Assembly (NCBI GenBank): GCA_032358165.1
Contig: JAALGY010000010.1
Coordinates: forward strand, 1,178,001 to 1,242,000
Length of the DNA stretch: 64,000 nucleotides
From: Diplosphaera chodatii
Lineage: Eukaryota > Chlorophyta > Trebouxiophyceae > Prasiolales > Stichococcaceae
Direction: 5' to 3'
Within the stretch, counting starts at the first letter, position 1; each line of letters begins with the position of its first letter. Shown piece after piece: positions 22,653-33,686 of the stretch. Below the pieces are notes generated by a model that was given only the letters and a program-made list of their open reading frames with translations, ran no database searches and was not told the DNA's origin. The position numbers were made by a program, and so were the translations under genes.

Positions 22653-23231
22653 CAATTGGCGTTCGCAGTAGCGAGACGCGAGTTTGGCCCTACGGCTGTG
22701 CTGCTGTGAAAGGGCAGAGCTAGGTAGGGAATGCTTTAGTCCGTGCCGTAATCTACTCCCGCTTGTGCGTAAATGCACCAGTAACATGGTACTTAGGCAA
22801 CTTCGCCCTTTTGTGTCCAAATGCTGCCAAGCTGATGTCAGATGCATTTTAGACGTCCGCAAGCATCCGTGCGAAATTTCAGCGCGAGTGGCATGCCTGC
22901 TGCAGCCGCATCACGCTGACAACTTCTGATCGAAGTCGGATGCTGGTTTCTGATGCCAGCCCCCGTCATCGAAATAAAAACTTTACTTCGGTACCTTAGT
23001 AATGTGACATAATCCACACCCGAACCTACAACGCCGCGCCGCGCCTGGTTCGCGGTGCTTCAGGCCGCGCAAGCACTTGCCGACGGCCATCGCTGTCAAA
23101 GTAAGGCACACATGACTGGACGACGCCTTTGCTCTGCGCTACGCTCAGGCAGCCGTTCCGGAAATTTTGACCTTTCTACTCGGTCCGGTAAACACATGAG
23201 TTTGTCCCCCCCTGTAGGGGGGGGCCAAACT
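22653..23231. mobile_element. 579-bp insertion of unknown type
   Basis: Recognised by comparison with the G4-G5 spacer. There, GACATCAA is followed directly by AAGCAAAGTTGCAGC; here about 579 bases intervene. The right end is a foldback: AGTTTG, seven Cs, TGTA, eight Gs, CCAAACT (23199-23231). An AGTTTGGCCCTAC string at 22681 resembles the inverted right terminus but lies 28 bases inside the left edge. There is no long coding frame. It is probably a small non-autonomous element; class unknown. Confidence 0.55.
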
Positions 23232-23253
23232 AAAAGCAAAGTTGCAGCTCTCA

Positions 23254-26200
23254 CTAATGCAGGCCGGGCGGTTTCCCTGTGACCAGAGCGCGGCCAACTG
23301 AGCTGAATGCTGCACGAAGCTCACCAAGCGAAGCTTCCAATGCCTGATCCCGCTCGTACCGCTGGTGAACATATGACAGGGTACCCACGTCGCCATATCC
23401 ATGGTCGTCAATGCCAACTGCTGCGAAGTTGTCCGTGTCCGGACGAGCCCTCAGCTCCACCAAGGCCGGTAGCGCCAACAGCTGCTGAAAGATGCCATTG
23501 CTCACCTGCATGCATGCATGCTACCGACTGCAGCTCGCGAATGGGCATCTTGCGCAGCACAGTGTGGAAGCTGGCTACTTGGCGGCAATGCACGCTGCCA
23601 GCAGCTGTGTGATCACCTGCACACCACGCAGGTCCAACCTCTCCAGATGCACCAGCTGCTCAGCTGCCGCTGCTAAACAAGTCAGGTCAGCATCTGCGCA
23701 CACCGAAATATCGCCATAAGCACGAAACAGAGGCCAGCACAGCAAGCATGTGCCAAACGCCCTCTCTGTTCTGCAGTGTGTCTCCAAGGAGGCTGTTTCG
23801 CAGCACCTTGCCTTCTTCTCAAACTTGACATACTGCAAAGCCTGGACGCGCACCTGTAAAAGACGCCTGCTTGCCACGCTGGATGCTGAGAAACCGCAGC
23901 GGCGCCTTCAGCAGCGGCAGGGATGCCAGGAGCTCTGCCATGCATCCGCCAAGACCCGCGTCCCTTCCAGCAGGCCCCTGCCGGCAGCATGCATGCGTTG
24001 GATGTCACTCAGACGAGTTGCACCCTTCTTACCCAAAGCCGATGATCTGCTGTCAAATGACAATGCCATCTGACCAACTGTATGCGAGATGAAACAGGGC
24101 GCGGGGAGACAACAGGCGGCACCGACAACACGGTCACTGTGCAGTTGCCGCCAACTCGCCTCGGAGGGTCCAACAAGACGGACGTCAGTGACGTCGTACT
24201 GCAACTGCAGCGTCTGCAGGTTGGGCGGCAGGTGCGCCGCCAGTGAGCGGGGCACCCCCTCAGACAGGCTGCATCTCATCACTTGGAGAATGTCTAGTTC
24301 CTGCGGAGATGGGTATGGCGTCAGCTAGCCCAGTTAAATACTATACACGCACTTTGTCTCAGGTGGCAACACAGCTGACAAGCCGAAAGAGTCTTTCGCG
24401 CAGCATACCGTGAGGGGCTGCAATGCTGACAGAAAGCGGCCGCTGAGGTTTGGCAGCTGCTGCAACCACAGACCCTTAATGAGAGGGCAGCACCTCGGCA
24501 GCACCTCGAGACCAGATCCAGTAAGGCCTTCGTTACCCCGGATGTCCAGTTCCTGCTACCACATCATGAAGATCATCGACGCCAAGGGCGAACGTCGCCG
24601 AGATATGGTCATCAGATTGCACACGCAACATGTGGCACGTTCGACAACATGCATTAGCAGAAAGGTGCACGAAGGTCGGAGACGGTGATATACACCATGT
24701 CCACCTGTAGGCAGGGCATGTGCTTCAGGGCAGCCGCCAGAGCCTCATCATCGTTCATAGTGTGCCGCAGTTCTAGCTGCCTGCATTGGCAGGACAAAGT
24801 GCCTGAGTCAGTAATGGCCCAGTCACAAAGCTGCATTCTAAAAGGAGGTTCAGGCTGTCATCAGCACCGCAGGTGAGGATTGCTTCACAAAGCATGTGTG
24901 GCAAGCCAACCGCACCTCAGTGGCAAACGTCGTTTGCGCAACTTAGCCCATTGATGGGCTCGTCCTTGTAAATCAGTCTGGACTGCCGGGTTCATAACAT
25001 CAGGTTGCTGCATATCACCACACGATTGCACCGTTCAGGCAGTCATCTGTCGGCTACTATACAGCCAAAATGTTGTGTTTGTTCAGACTCCGGTGGATGT
25101 TGAATGTCACTGACACCTAGCTGCATCAGGTGGCTTTGAACGATAGCGCATGCTGGATTAGGGTCTCAACCCACCAGGCGGAGAGTGGTGAGGGTGGTGA
25201 GCGGTTGCAGCGCCGCCAAAAGGTCAGCAGTCAAGTTTGAATGCACGGAGAGCTGCCGCAGGTTTGTCAACGCACGCAGGCTGGCATGGACATCAGCCTG
25301 TGAAGCCTGCGCAGCAACGGTGCACGATCATATGCTGCTGAACAGGGCAGGTCTATAGCAGCTCGATGAGCCCTGCACAGTTGCTCAGATATAGGTGACA
25401 CATCCTCTTATGCATCAGTGCAGACTGCTGAGTGCTAGCAGGGCTTCTTCCGATGATGTAGGCGTCAGCGATGCAGAACCTATGGACATGTGAGCAGCAG
25501 GAGCATTGCTAAACGTTCACCTCTCTGCATACTGGCAGCCATAGCGCCGTCATTTCCCGCATCCGCTTGACAGCGAAGCAGTCGCTGCGTGATAGTGGCT
25601 GCAGAAGTGCAGCGTCCAGATGCCGCAAGTTTTTCAGGCCCTTGAACTGCCCGACGGTCGGTAATGTGCCCGGGTCCCGCCACCCCTCGGCCATCAGGTC
25701 GTCAGACCTCAAGATCAGGCGTGTGCCTCATACTTCAGGCTTCTCCATGTGCACGCATCCTCGTCATTGTCACCCTGCCAATGCAGCTGCACCACCGAGC
25801 AAAGGAAAGTAGGTGTATCTAGCGAGGACCTTACGGCTGTGGCATGCTTACACCATGCTTCAAGACATGAACGATGCAACACCCTGACGGCACTGCGGCA
25901 CAACAGGCGCTGGTAGTGCAACCTGCAAGTGCGCAGTGGTCTGAACGGTGCTGCCTTCATCTCACCTCCTCAAATGCGTCCTCCTCCTCAAAGCAAGCGG
26001 AGTTCAGGCGCCCGCGCAAAACACCATTCCTAATGTTTAAGGGGCCCAATCTCTCATTCTGCAGGATGTCCCGCGCTGCCAGATCATACTCCAGTATATT
26101 GCCTATTCTTAGATGCAGGCGCCAACCGTCACCTGCAAGTCCAGTCACACGCTTCACATCACCGCAGCTGCCGGCTGCATGCAGATGTGCACATGCGCTT

Positions 26201-27947
26201 TTGGGGCCAGCATTCCACAAATCATGGTGGACATCAGTCCATACTGTAGCTGTGAGCTATGGTACGTTTCACTATCACCCCGTGAATCACCACCAGTGCA
26301 CAGCCGGCAGCATGAGCAGAGGCGGCGTCACCCTCAGCGCTGATCTCAGAGGCGGCCTCCGCGCCCAGCACGGCCAGCGGCCACAGCGCCTTGTGGAACA
26401 CTTCCCAGCTGTCGTAGCCGCCAAAGCGCAGGTGCTGGAGACGCGGCAGCCTGTCCGGCAGCCGAAGTGCAACCAGCGGGAGGGGTTCACCACGCGGCCA
26501 AGTGCCCCAATCGTGGCACATCGACAGTGAGGTCAGGTGCTGCAGACACACATGGGTGACGCGTCATGGTCCGTGTGCAGCCACTTCCCGCTGTGCACAG
26601 TGGGCGAAGCAGGAGTGGATGGGGTGTGTGGGCTGACCTGCAGCGGCAGGGCGTTGATGAGCGCCATGACGCCATTGCTGTCGTGTGTTCCATTGACTGA
26701 CACCGTCACATCCAGCGCCTGCGGGACCAACAACCGCTCTAGAGACAGCAACAGAGGCTGGGCATGCTGCTAGGCTGGTAAGATATATACAGGTTGAGTT
26801 CGATTGTAAGGAGTCCAGATGGACACAACCACAGCAGACCGCCTTGTCGCACCTGCAGCCGTGGCGGCAGCTGCAGGCGCTGCACGGTGTCGGCGGCGCC
26901 ACCGCACACCTGCAGTCGCAGCTGCGTCAGTGCGGCCGCGGCTGTGAGATCCAGAGCGGCAGCTGCCTCCAGATGAATCTCCTTCGGTGAGCAACACCGC
27001 AGAGGGCAGCACCGCAGGTCCAGGCTGCGCAGGCGCGGCAGCTGCGCCGCCAGGCGTGTGATCGCCTGCGCATCGTCACACGGCACCCGCAGCACCTCCA
27101 ACTGCTGCAGGGCTGCTAGCTGTTGAAGCCCTGCACATGACAGCAGGACATGGATTGGTGGGCACCAGCACCAATTACGGCCAGTAGGCCGACCGTCAGC
27201 CATGAGATCGTGTTCTGGACTCATGAGCGTGTCCTGCAGGGCACCTGTGGCTGGAAGTGGTCTGCAGCCTGACGCATCAAGGGCCACAAGGTGGATCAGC
27301 TCTGCAAGTGCTGTGGCTGGCAGCTCTGCCGTTTGCATCAGCTGGGATTGCCGGTCCGACTGCTCGATGCCGTACTCGCAGCTGGTAAACCTCAAAGAAG
27401 TCAGCTGCTGCAGGGCGCTGATCGGCTGCATGGTGCCGACCGTGGGTGCCAGCCTGTAAGGCAAAAGGCACTGATTCCAATGCCACCTGTGTCGGCGGTA
27501 ATAATTGTTGCAAAGAACTGGCAGCTGAGGGTACTCACGGCAGGTCCAGTTGCCGCAAGTGCTGCAGCTGCTTAAGCTCTGGCCATGGGATCGCATCATA
27601 CCCGCACTCGGCCAGCCTCACACTTTGCACTCCTGCAGGCGACAGCACGTTTGATCTCATGTGATCATATGCAGCACGTGCTTGCCAGGAAGCCTGCGTC
27701 GCCCAGAACACGGTCTGGTACCGGTGTGGCGCCGCAGCAGCGGCGCAATCTGCTCGCCGCGCCCAAACTGCCGCATGTCAATTGCAGTCGTGCAGCATGA
27801 CAGTATCGTGCGTCGCAACGAGTGGCAGGCTGCACTCAATGCCGCCGCTGCTGCGTTCCCGTCTGGGCGCACGGCCACCAAGATGGCGCTGAGCACATCG
27901 GGCGGCATGTCTGTCAGGCCAACACGGGAGCGCCTGGTCACCACCAT
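23254..27947 (-). pseudogene. F-box/LRR array copy G2, 7-bp deletion in exon 8
   Basis: Family exons are all visible, from the F-box exon 27947-27722 (LTDMPPDVLSAILVAVRP) through exon 4 (about 27135-26860; LQQLEVLRVPCDDAQAITRL), exon 7 (WRLHLRIGNILEYDLAARDI) and exon 9 (about 25310-25180) to the last exon 23505-23254 (LLALPALVELRARP ... LGELRAAFSSVGRALVTG). In exon 8, at about 25720, seven bases (CAGCTGT in plus-strand sense) present in G4, G5 and G6 are missing. The frame therefore closes after KYEAHA at 25715, while the rest of the exon continues open in another frame (LILRSDDLMAEGW...). G5 is its closest relative in the window: exons 8, 12, 13 and 16 and the downstream spacer are nearly the same. 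Splicing around the gap or an assembly error is the alternative. Confidence 0.7.
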
Positions 27948-28506
27948 GGCTTCCAGCTGATAGCAGTGGATACTGTTTGTCGAGGACCAGGTATAGCACG
28001 GAAGCCCGATTACAAGCAGATTGCTGTCCCTGGGTCTATGTCCCTGGTGACCTGCCAAGTCAAGGAACGACTTGAGTGTTGCACGACCGCCTGGCCATAC
28101 GGACTTTGCATTCGCGCATTAAAGATTCCAGCACCACATCAGCAAGCAGGAACAACGAGCAACACGATACAGACTGGGCGTAGATGCACTTTGTGCACGT
28201 GATTTGTGCACGCATGCGCGCACGTGGGGGTCACCCGGCCAGAGATGCCGCCAGCTTGTTCACGGCGGCTGCAAGATGAAAGGAAAAGAACATGCTATGC
28301 TTACGCTTTGCATAGCATGTCCACCTGCCCCAGGCAGAACGCACACACACTGTAGGGCGCTCCCAGTGCCGGATTCGAATGCAAGGTAGACTGGCACGGT
28401 AGGAGGTACCACCACGTGGTTTTGGCACTTAGCCAGCTGCCAGCATGTCAATACCAAACTACACAGCTTTGTGTGCATCAAGGACCTAATCGGTTGATCC
28501 TGCCCT
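27948..28506. other. spacer G2-G3
   Basis: About 560 bases without a gene. The left part is the 5' flank of G2 and includes a weaker copy of the conserved upstream element (28049-28060). The right part should be the 3' region of G3. Confidence 0.5.
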
Positions 28507-31500
28507 CTATGAGCGAGTGGTCCCCGCGGACAGACACCGACCAGCTCTTCTGAAAGAGGCCTGAAGTCCCATGACTTCAGCCGTCAGGATGTCACGATTA
28601 TCACGATTCCGCTGGGAGGGGCCGCTGGCAGAAGCTTCATCGTCCTCGTTGGCTTCATCGTACTCTTCGTCCTCATCGTCCTCATCTGTGTCCCGAGTGA
28701 ACGCGCGGGCATTGAGCTCCACCAAAGCTGGGAGCGCCAGCAGCTGCTGCAGACTGCCACCGCTGACCTGCATGCATGTGCAGATTGGACTTACATGCTA
28801 CAAGCAGGCGCACACGCAGCACAGTGACAACCATGGTGCAGCAGGCGGCAGCTACTGTAACGGTAATCTCTGCTGGCGGCCATATACTTACCTGCACACC
28901 GTGCAGATCCAGCTGCTCCAAGTGCGGCAACTGCTTGGCTGCTGCAGCCAGGCTGGCAAGGTCAGCATCTGCAAAGCACAGGCTATCATGTCGCCAAGGT
29001 GCACTGCCAACAGTGCATGCAGATGCAGTCCGGCGCTGTGCACTCTTGTGCTTGCATGCAATGAGATGCTGCAATCGCTGTGCTTGGGCAGCACAAGCGT
29101 CCACAATGCAGTCCACACCTAAAGATATTGCAGAGGCCCGTCTCGCACCTGTAAATGGGGTCTGTTTGCCACGCTGCAGGCTGAGGAAACGCAACGGGGC
29201 CTCCAGCGATGGTAGGGAACGCAGAAACTCCGTCACGCACATGCCAAAGCCCTTTCGCCTGCCAACAGAGCCCTGCGCAATGCGTGCACACATGCAGGTG
29301 ACATAGCACTTGGGTCCGATGCTGGCCGCCTGGCCTGCTATACAGCCAACTGTGCAAAGAATATGGCGCATTCAACGAAGGGGTCAGCCGCAGTGATGGC
29401 AAGCTCCCTGTGCAATTGCAGACAGCACACCTCGGGAAATCCTGGGTAATGGCCGCTGTGAAACACATCATACTGCATTCGCAACCTTTGCAGGTTGGGC
29501 GGCAGCTGCGCTGCCAAAGCGCACGGCACCCCGGTGGCAAAGTCACATCCCATCAGCTCCAAGGCAGCTAGGTCCTGTGGACAGCGTATGGGGCAATTGT
29601 GAGGCATGTGCACGAGTCTGATTTTCGATTCTGCAGGGTTGTTCCCATGCAGCTCAGCTCGCGTTGCAAAACGATTCCTGACAAGCCATGCATACCATGC
29701 CCGCAGCCCACCATGAGCTCGCGTAGTGCAGACAAGGAAGCCGCTGCGCAGGTTCGGCAGCTGCTGCAGGTACAAAACCTTCAGCAGGGGGCAGCAGTGC
29801 GGCAGCGCCTCAAGACTCGACTCGGTCAGCCTCCTGCTGCCCATGACCACCAGCTCCTAATGGCAACAGGATGAACGATACGGTTATAGCAAACACTGCT
29901 AGTTCACCTGCGAGGTTGTGATCGGCAGGCTGTCAGCAGCTGCATCGTCACCCAAGTGAAATGCGATAGGCAAGCTGCGACGGAGCGCATTCACCTGCAG
30001 ACAGGGCATGCACGCGAGAGCATTGGCCAGTGCCTTGTCATCAGTGTTGTCAGGTGCCAACCTCAAGCGCCTGCAATGGTAAAAAGCTGTCTAGGCCCCT
30101 TTCTATCACACGTGCCATCGCGCGTTTACACTAGCAATGGATCTCAGGTGATCATGGTGGCGAAGCACTCGTGTGTGTCGCATACACGGCAGGCCAACCG
30201 AACCTGAGGGGCAGCCGCAGGCGCTGTATGTTGTCAGAGCGTCGGGGCTGAAGTGGTTCCGGCGGGAAGTAGCCCCCTTGCTGTGGTGCATCGAGATTTC
30301 TGCTGGACTTGGCAGATTGTGGATATGTCTTGGTAGTTGCGACACCGACAAGCACCCAACGTCAGCTGAGCAAATGCACAGGCTGCAACCTGCAGCAGAG
30401 GAAAGACAGCACATGCTGGCATGGGTCGTGGACGCACCAGGTGAAGTGTTGTAAGGGCGCTGAGCGGTCGCAGCGCCGCCAGGGTGTCAGGCGTCAGCCC
30501 CGGTTGCACCGTCAGCTGCCGCAGGTTGGTCAGTTTGCCCAAGCAGGCCTGCACGTCGGCTTGCCCAGTGGCCTGCACAGTGTCCAGCTCCACTCAGGTG
30601 CTGATGGCAAACCGCTGTGTGGCTGGTGAAAAACCCTAAAACATCTCACCAGAGCACACTGTCCTGCAGACCGAAGTGTCAAGCGCCGCTGGATGATACG
30701 CCTGGTCTTGTATTTATCAGCGACACAGGCTTCTCAGGGTGAGAGCAACATACAGCGGCCCACCTGTCCAGGTTCTGGCAGCTTCAGGCACGTGAGCTCC
30801 TGCAGCCGCTCGACAGCGGCGCAGTCGCCGACTGACAGCGGCGCCAGCAGCAGGGCGTCCACATGCTGCAAAGCCGTCAGGTTGCTGAGTGTCTCCATGG
30901 TCGGCAGTTCTTCTTCCTCGCAGTCACCCAGGTCATCAGACCCTAGGACCAGGCGCGTCAGCTGTGTCTCATGTGCCAGAAATGCACATGAGACGTCTGC
31001 CGCCCACGCCGGTTGCTCGTCATTATCTCGCTCAAGCTGCATGATGTGACAAGGCAACGGGCATCAGCAGGTTTGCTCATCCGCACATCTGCTCGAATGC
31101 ACCCAGTTGCCTGGCACACACCGTGCAGGACCCTTTGATGCAGAGGCCGCAACATGCAACCTGATCCTCATGCAGCACTTTTGTGCTGACAGTCATGGCA
31201 GTCTCCACCCTCTCACCAATTCGGGATAATCATCTTCCTCGAAGCATGCCGATTGCAAGCGCCCACGCAAGACGCTGCTGGCAATAGTGCTGCCAGTTGG
31301 CGAGGCGGGTTGCAAGATGTCTGTTGTCGTGAGCTCGTATGTGAGCACCTCATCAACTGTGAGTTGCAGGCGCCAGTCATCACCTGTGAGCAGCAGCAGC
31401 AGCATCATCTATGCGATGTGGCTGAACATGAAGAGGCGCATCGTCAACATCATTAATGTTTGTATAACATTCGCAACTCCCAAGCATGACGCGCACAGGG

Positions 31501-33209
31501 TTTGGTGAATTCATGGCACATCTCAGATGCTGTGTGACCGCAGGGCATTTCTGCCCCACTGTCGGCCGTTCAGCAGTGCAGGCAGAGGTGGCACTGCAGT
31601 CACCAACAGGCTGCGGGGCGCTTTGGGCTGCCAGGGTTGCCAGAGGCCACACCGCCCGGTGAAGGAATGCCCAGTCGTTGTAGCTGCCGAAGTGGAGCCG
31701 CCGCAGCCTTGGTAATGCCTCTGGCAGTTGCAGCATTGCCTGCACTGGCCCATGATAGTTCTCCCGCCTGGGCCCCCGATCATCCAGCATCAGGGCCAAC
31801 GATGCCAGAGCCTGCGGGGTACAAGAGCTGATGCACATCATGATTGGCTGTAATGACAACATGCAGCGCATATCAAACCTGCACGCAGTTGTAAAAGACT
31901 GCAAGTTGAAGGGTTGAGGACGGCAGCCGCAGCACACCGACCTGCAGTGGCAGGGCGCTCATGAGGGCCAAGACACTCTCCGCATCGACAGCCTTGCTGA
32001 TCGTAATGTTCAGGTCCAGAGCCTGCGGCTATCACTCATGGTGTGTGATTTACGACATGAAGTTATGTTTTGTTAGTCGGTGCCACAAAGCCGACTCCAA
32101 GTGCCGGCACATGCACAGCGTCAGATGGAACCCAGCATGCAGCGCCAGCGATGGCAGCACCTGCAGCCGTGGGGGCATCTGCAGGCGCCTGACAGCAGCG
32201 GCATCGGCAGTGCTGAACTCCAGCCGCAGCTCTGTCAGCGCTGTTGCGGCGGACAGCGCCAGCGGGCCCCGTGCCTTGGCCCGGCGCTCCGCTGCGGAGA
32301 GCTGCAGTGCCAGGCTGCGTAGCTGCGGCAGCTGTGCTGCCAAGCGCGCGATGGCATGTGGGCTGTCGCACGGCACCCGCAGCACCTCCAGCTGCTGCAG
32401 GGTTGTCAGGTGCTGCAGCCCTGCGTCATCATGCACACTGGTTGAACCTCCCGTTCAAGGATGCACGATCGCGAGCATGGGGAGTGCTGATGTTCAAGAC
32501 ACATGCCAAGCGTGCTAGAGCGCTGCATTTGCTGGGCACCTGCAGCAGCAAGCGGTGCGCAGTCTGATGCATCCAGGGCCTTCAAGCCCGTCAGAGCTGC
32601 AATCGTCGTGGCTGGCAGCTCTGTAGCGGTGCTGTAGTCGCAGCTGGTGAACTGCAATGCGGTCAGCTGCTGCAGTGTGCTGAGTAGCTGTATACCTCTG
32701 GCTGAAGGCGCCAGTCTGCAGTGGAAATTCTCGCAGCCATGAGCAGTCAGCTTATAGCACCGTAGCTTCGAGCCTATCACAAGCCTGCTTTCCAGTACTC
32801 ACGGCAATGCGAGTCGCTGCATGTGCTGCAGCTGCTTGAGTTCCGGCCATAGATGCACCATAACCACACTCGGCCAGCGACACGCTGTGCACTCCTGCAC
32901 GCGTGACCACGTCTGATCTCATGTCACCACATGCAAGACGTTTTTGCCAGGAAGCGCGCATTGCACAGAACACGGTCTGGTACCGGTGAGGCGCCGCAGC
33001 AGTGGAGCAATCTGCTCGCCGCGCCCAAACTGCCGCATCTCGACTGCAGTCGTGCAGCAGGACAGCACCAGGCGGCGCAGGGAGTGACAAGTTGCACTCT
33101 ACGCCGCCGCAGCTGCGGTCTCGTCTGGGCGCACGGCCAGCAGGATGGCGCTGAGCACGTCGGGTGGCATGTCTGTCAGGCCGATGCGGGAGCGCCTGGT
33201 CACCACCAT
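28507..33209 (-). pseudogene. F-box/LRR array copy G3, broken in exons 1 and 2
   Basis: The F-box exon (33209-32984) has the usual 226 bases, but TAG at 33101-33099 replaces the Leu that follows an Ala run in the paralogues (AAAAALSATCHSL). Exon 2 (about 32902-32810) lacks two bases near 32855, so VHSVSLAECGY shifts frame before reaching the usual PWxELxQLQHL. The other exons look normal: exon 4 (about 32415-32150), exon 8 (THETQLTRLVLGSDD type, about 31050-30770), exon 9, exon 14 (FLRSLPSLEAPLRFLSLQRG) and the last exon 28767-28507, whose variable tail is strongly acidic (DEDDEDEEYDEANEDD). Exon 12 may also carry one extra base near 29735. With the F-box exon stopped, no full product is expected unless a downstream start is used. 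Confidence 0.75.
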
Positions 33210-33686
33210 GGCTCCAGCTGACAGCAGTGGATGATGTGTTGGGGACCAGCGGTTGCACAGAAGCTCGGTAACAAGCAGATCGCTGTCCTTGATGATCTGC
33301 CAAGTGTAACAGTTTGGTGCAAGCCCGCGATCTGTGCGTCTGCATGGAAGTTCGCTTCGCAAGCAGTTAGCGATGGCGCTGATCCATGCACACGCTGCAC
33401 TGCAAACGAACTCTGCCAGCCTGCAGTGTGCAGGCGTAGCATGTGCATGCACTGAGGCACGTGATGAAACCGACCGCCTGCTTGATGTACGGCGGCTGCG
33501 ATAGTAGAGGAAGAAAACATGACTGCGCTCATTTGTGTTACAGAAATTGCCATACCCATCCACTGTGCGCACACAAGGCTTTGCCTACAGTTTTGGGTTG
33601 TGGACACAGGTGGTATGGCGCTGCAGGGGCAACTCAATGCTGTGGCCTCGTGTACAACAGCATGTCAGAAGCAAAACTACAGCTCC
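33210..33686. other. spacer G3-G4
   Basis: About 480 bases without a gene. It holds the 5' flank of G3, with the conserved element at 33294-33308, and the 3' flank of G4, with a TTACA at 33537 (minus-strand TGTAA) about 150 bases past its stop. Confidence 0.5.
33294..33308 (-). promoter_or_regulatory. conserved element upstream of G3
   Basis: GATCTGCCAAGTGTA on the plus strand, 85 bases upstream of the G3 start. It is identical to the first 15 bases of the G1 element at 22131. Confidence 0.35.

Larger units (their letters stand above)
22046..23253. other. spacer G1-G2 with minisatellite and insertion
   Basis: The longest spacer of the array, 1.2 kb. From left to right it holds the 5' flank of G1 with a conserved element at 22131, a two-copy minisatellite at 22398-22598, and an extra block of about 579 bases (22653-23231) that is absent from the otherwise matching G4-G5 spacer. 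No gene was recognised. Confidence 0.6.
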
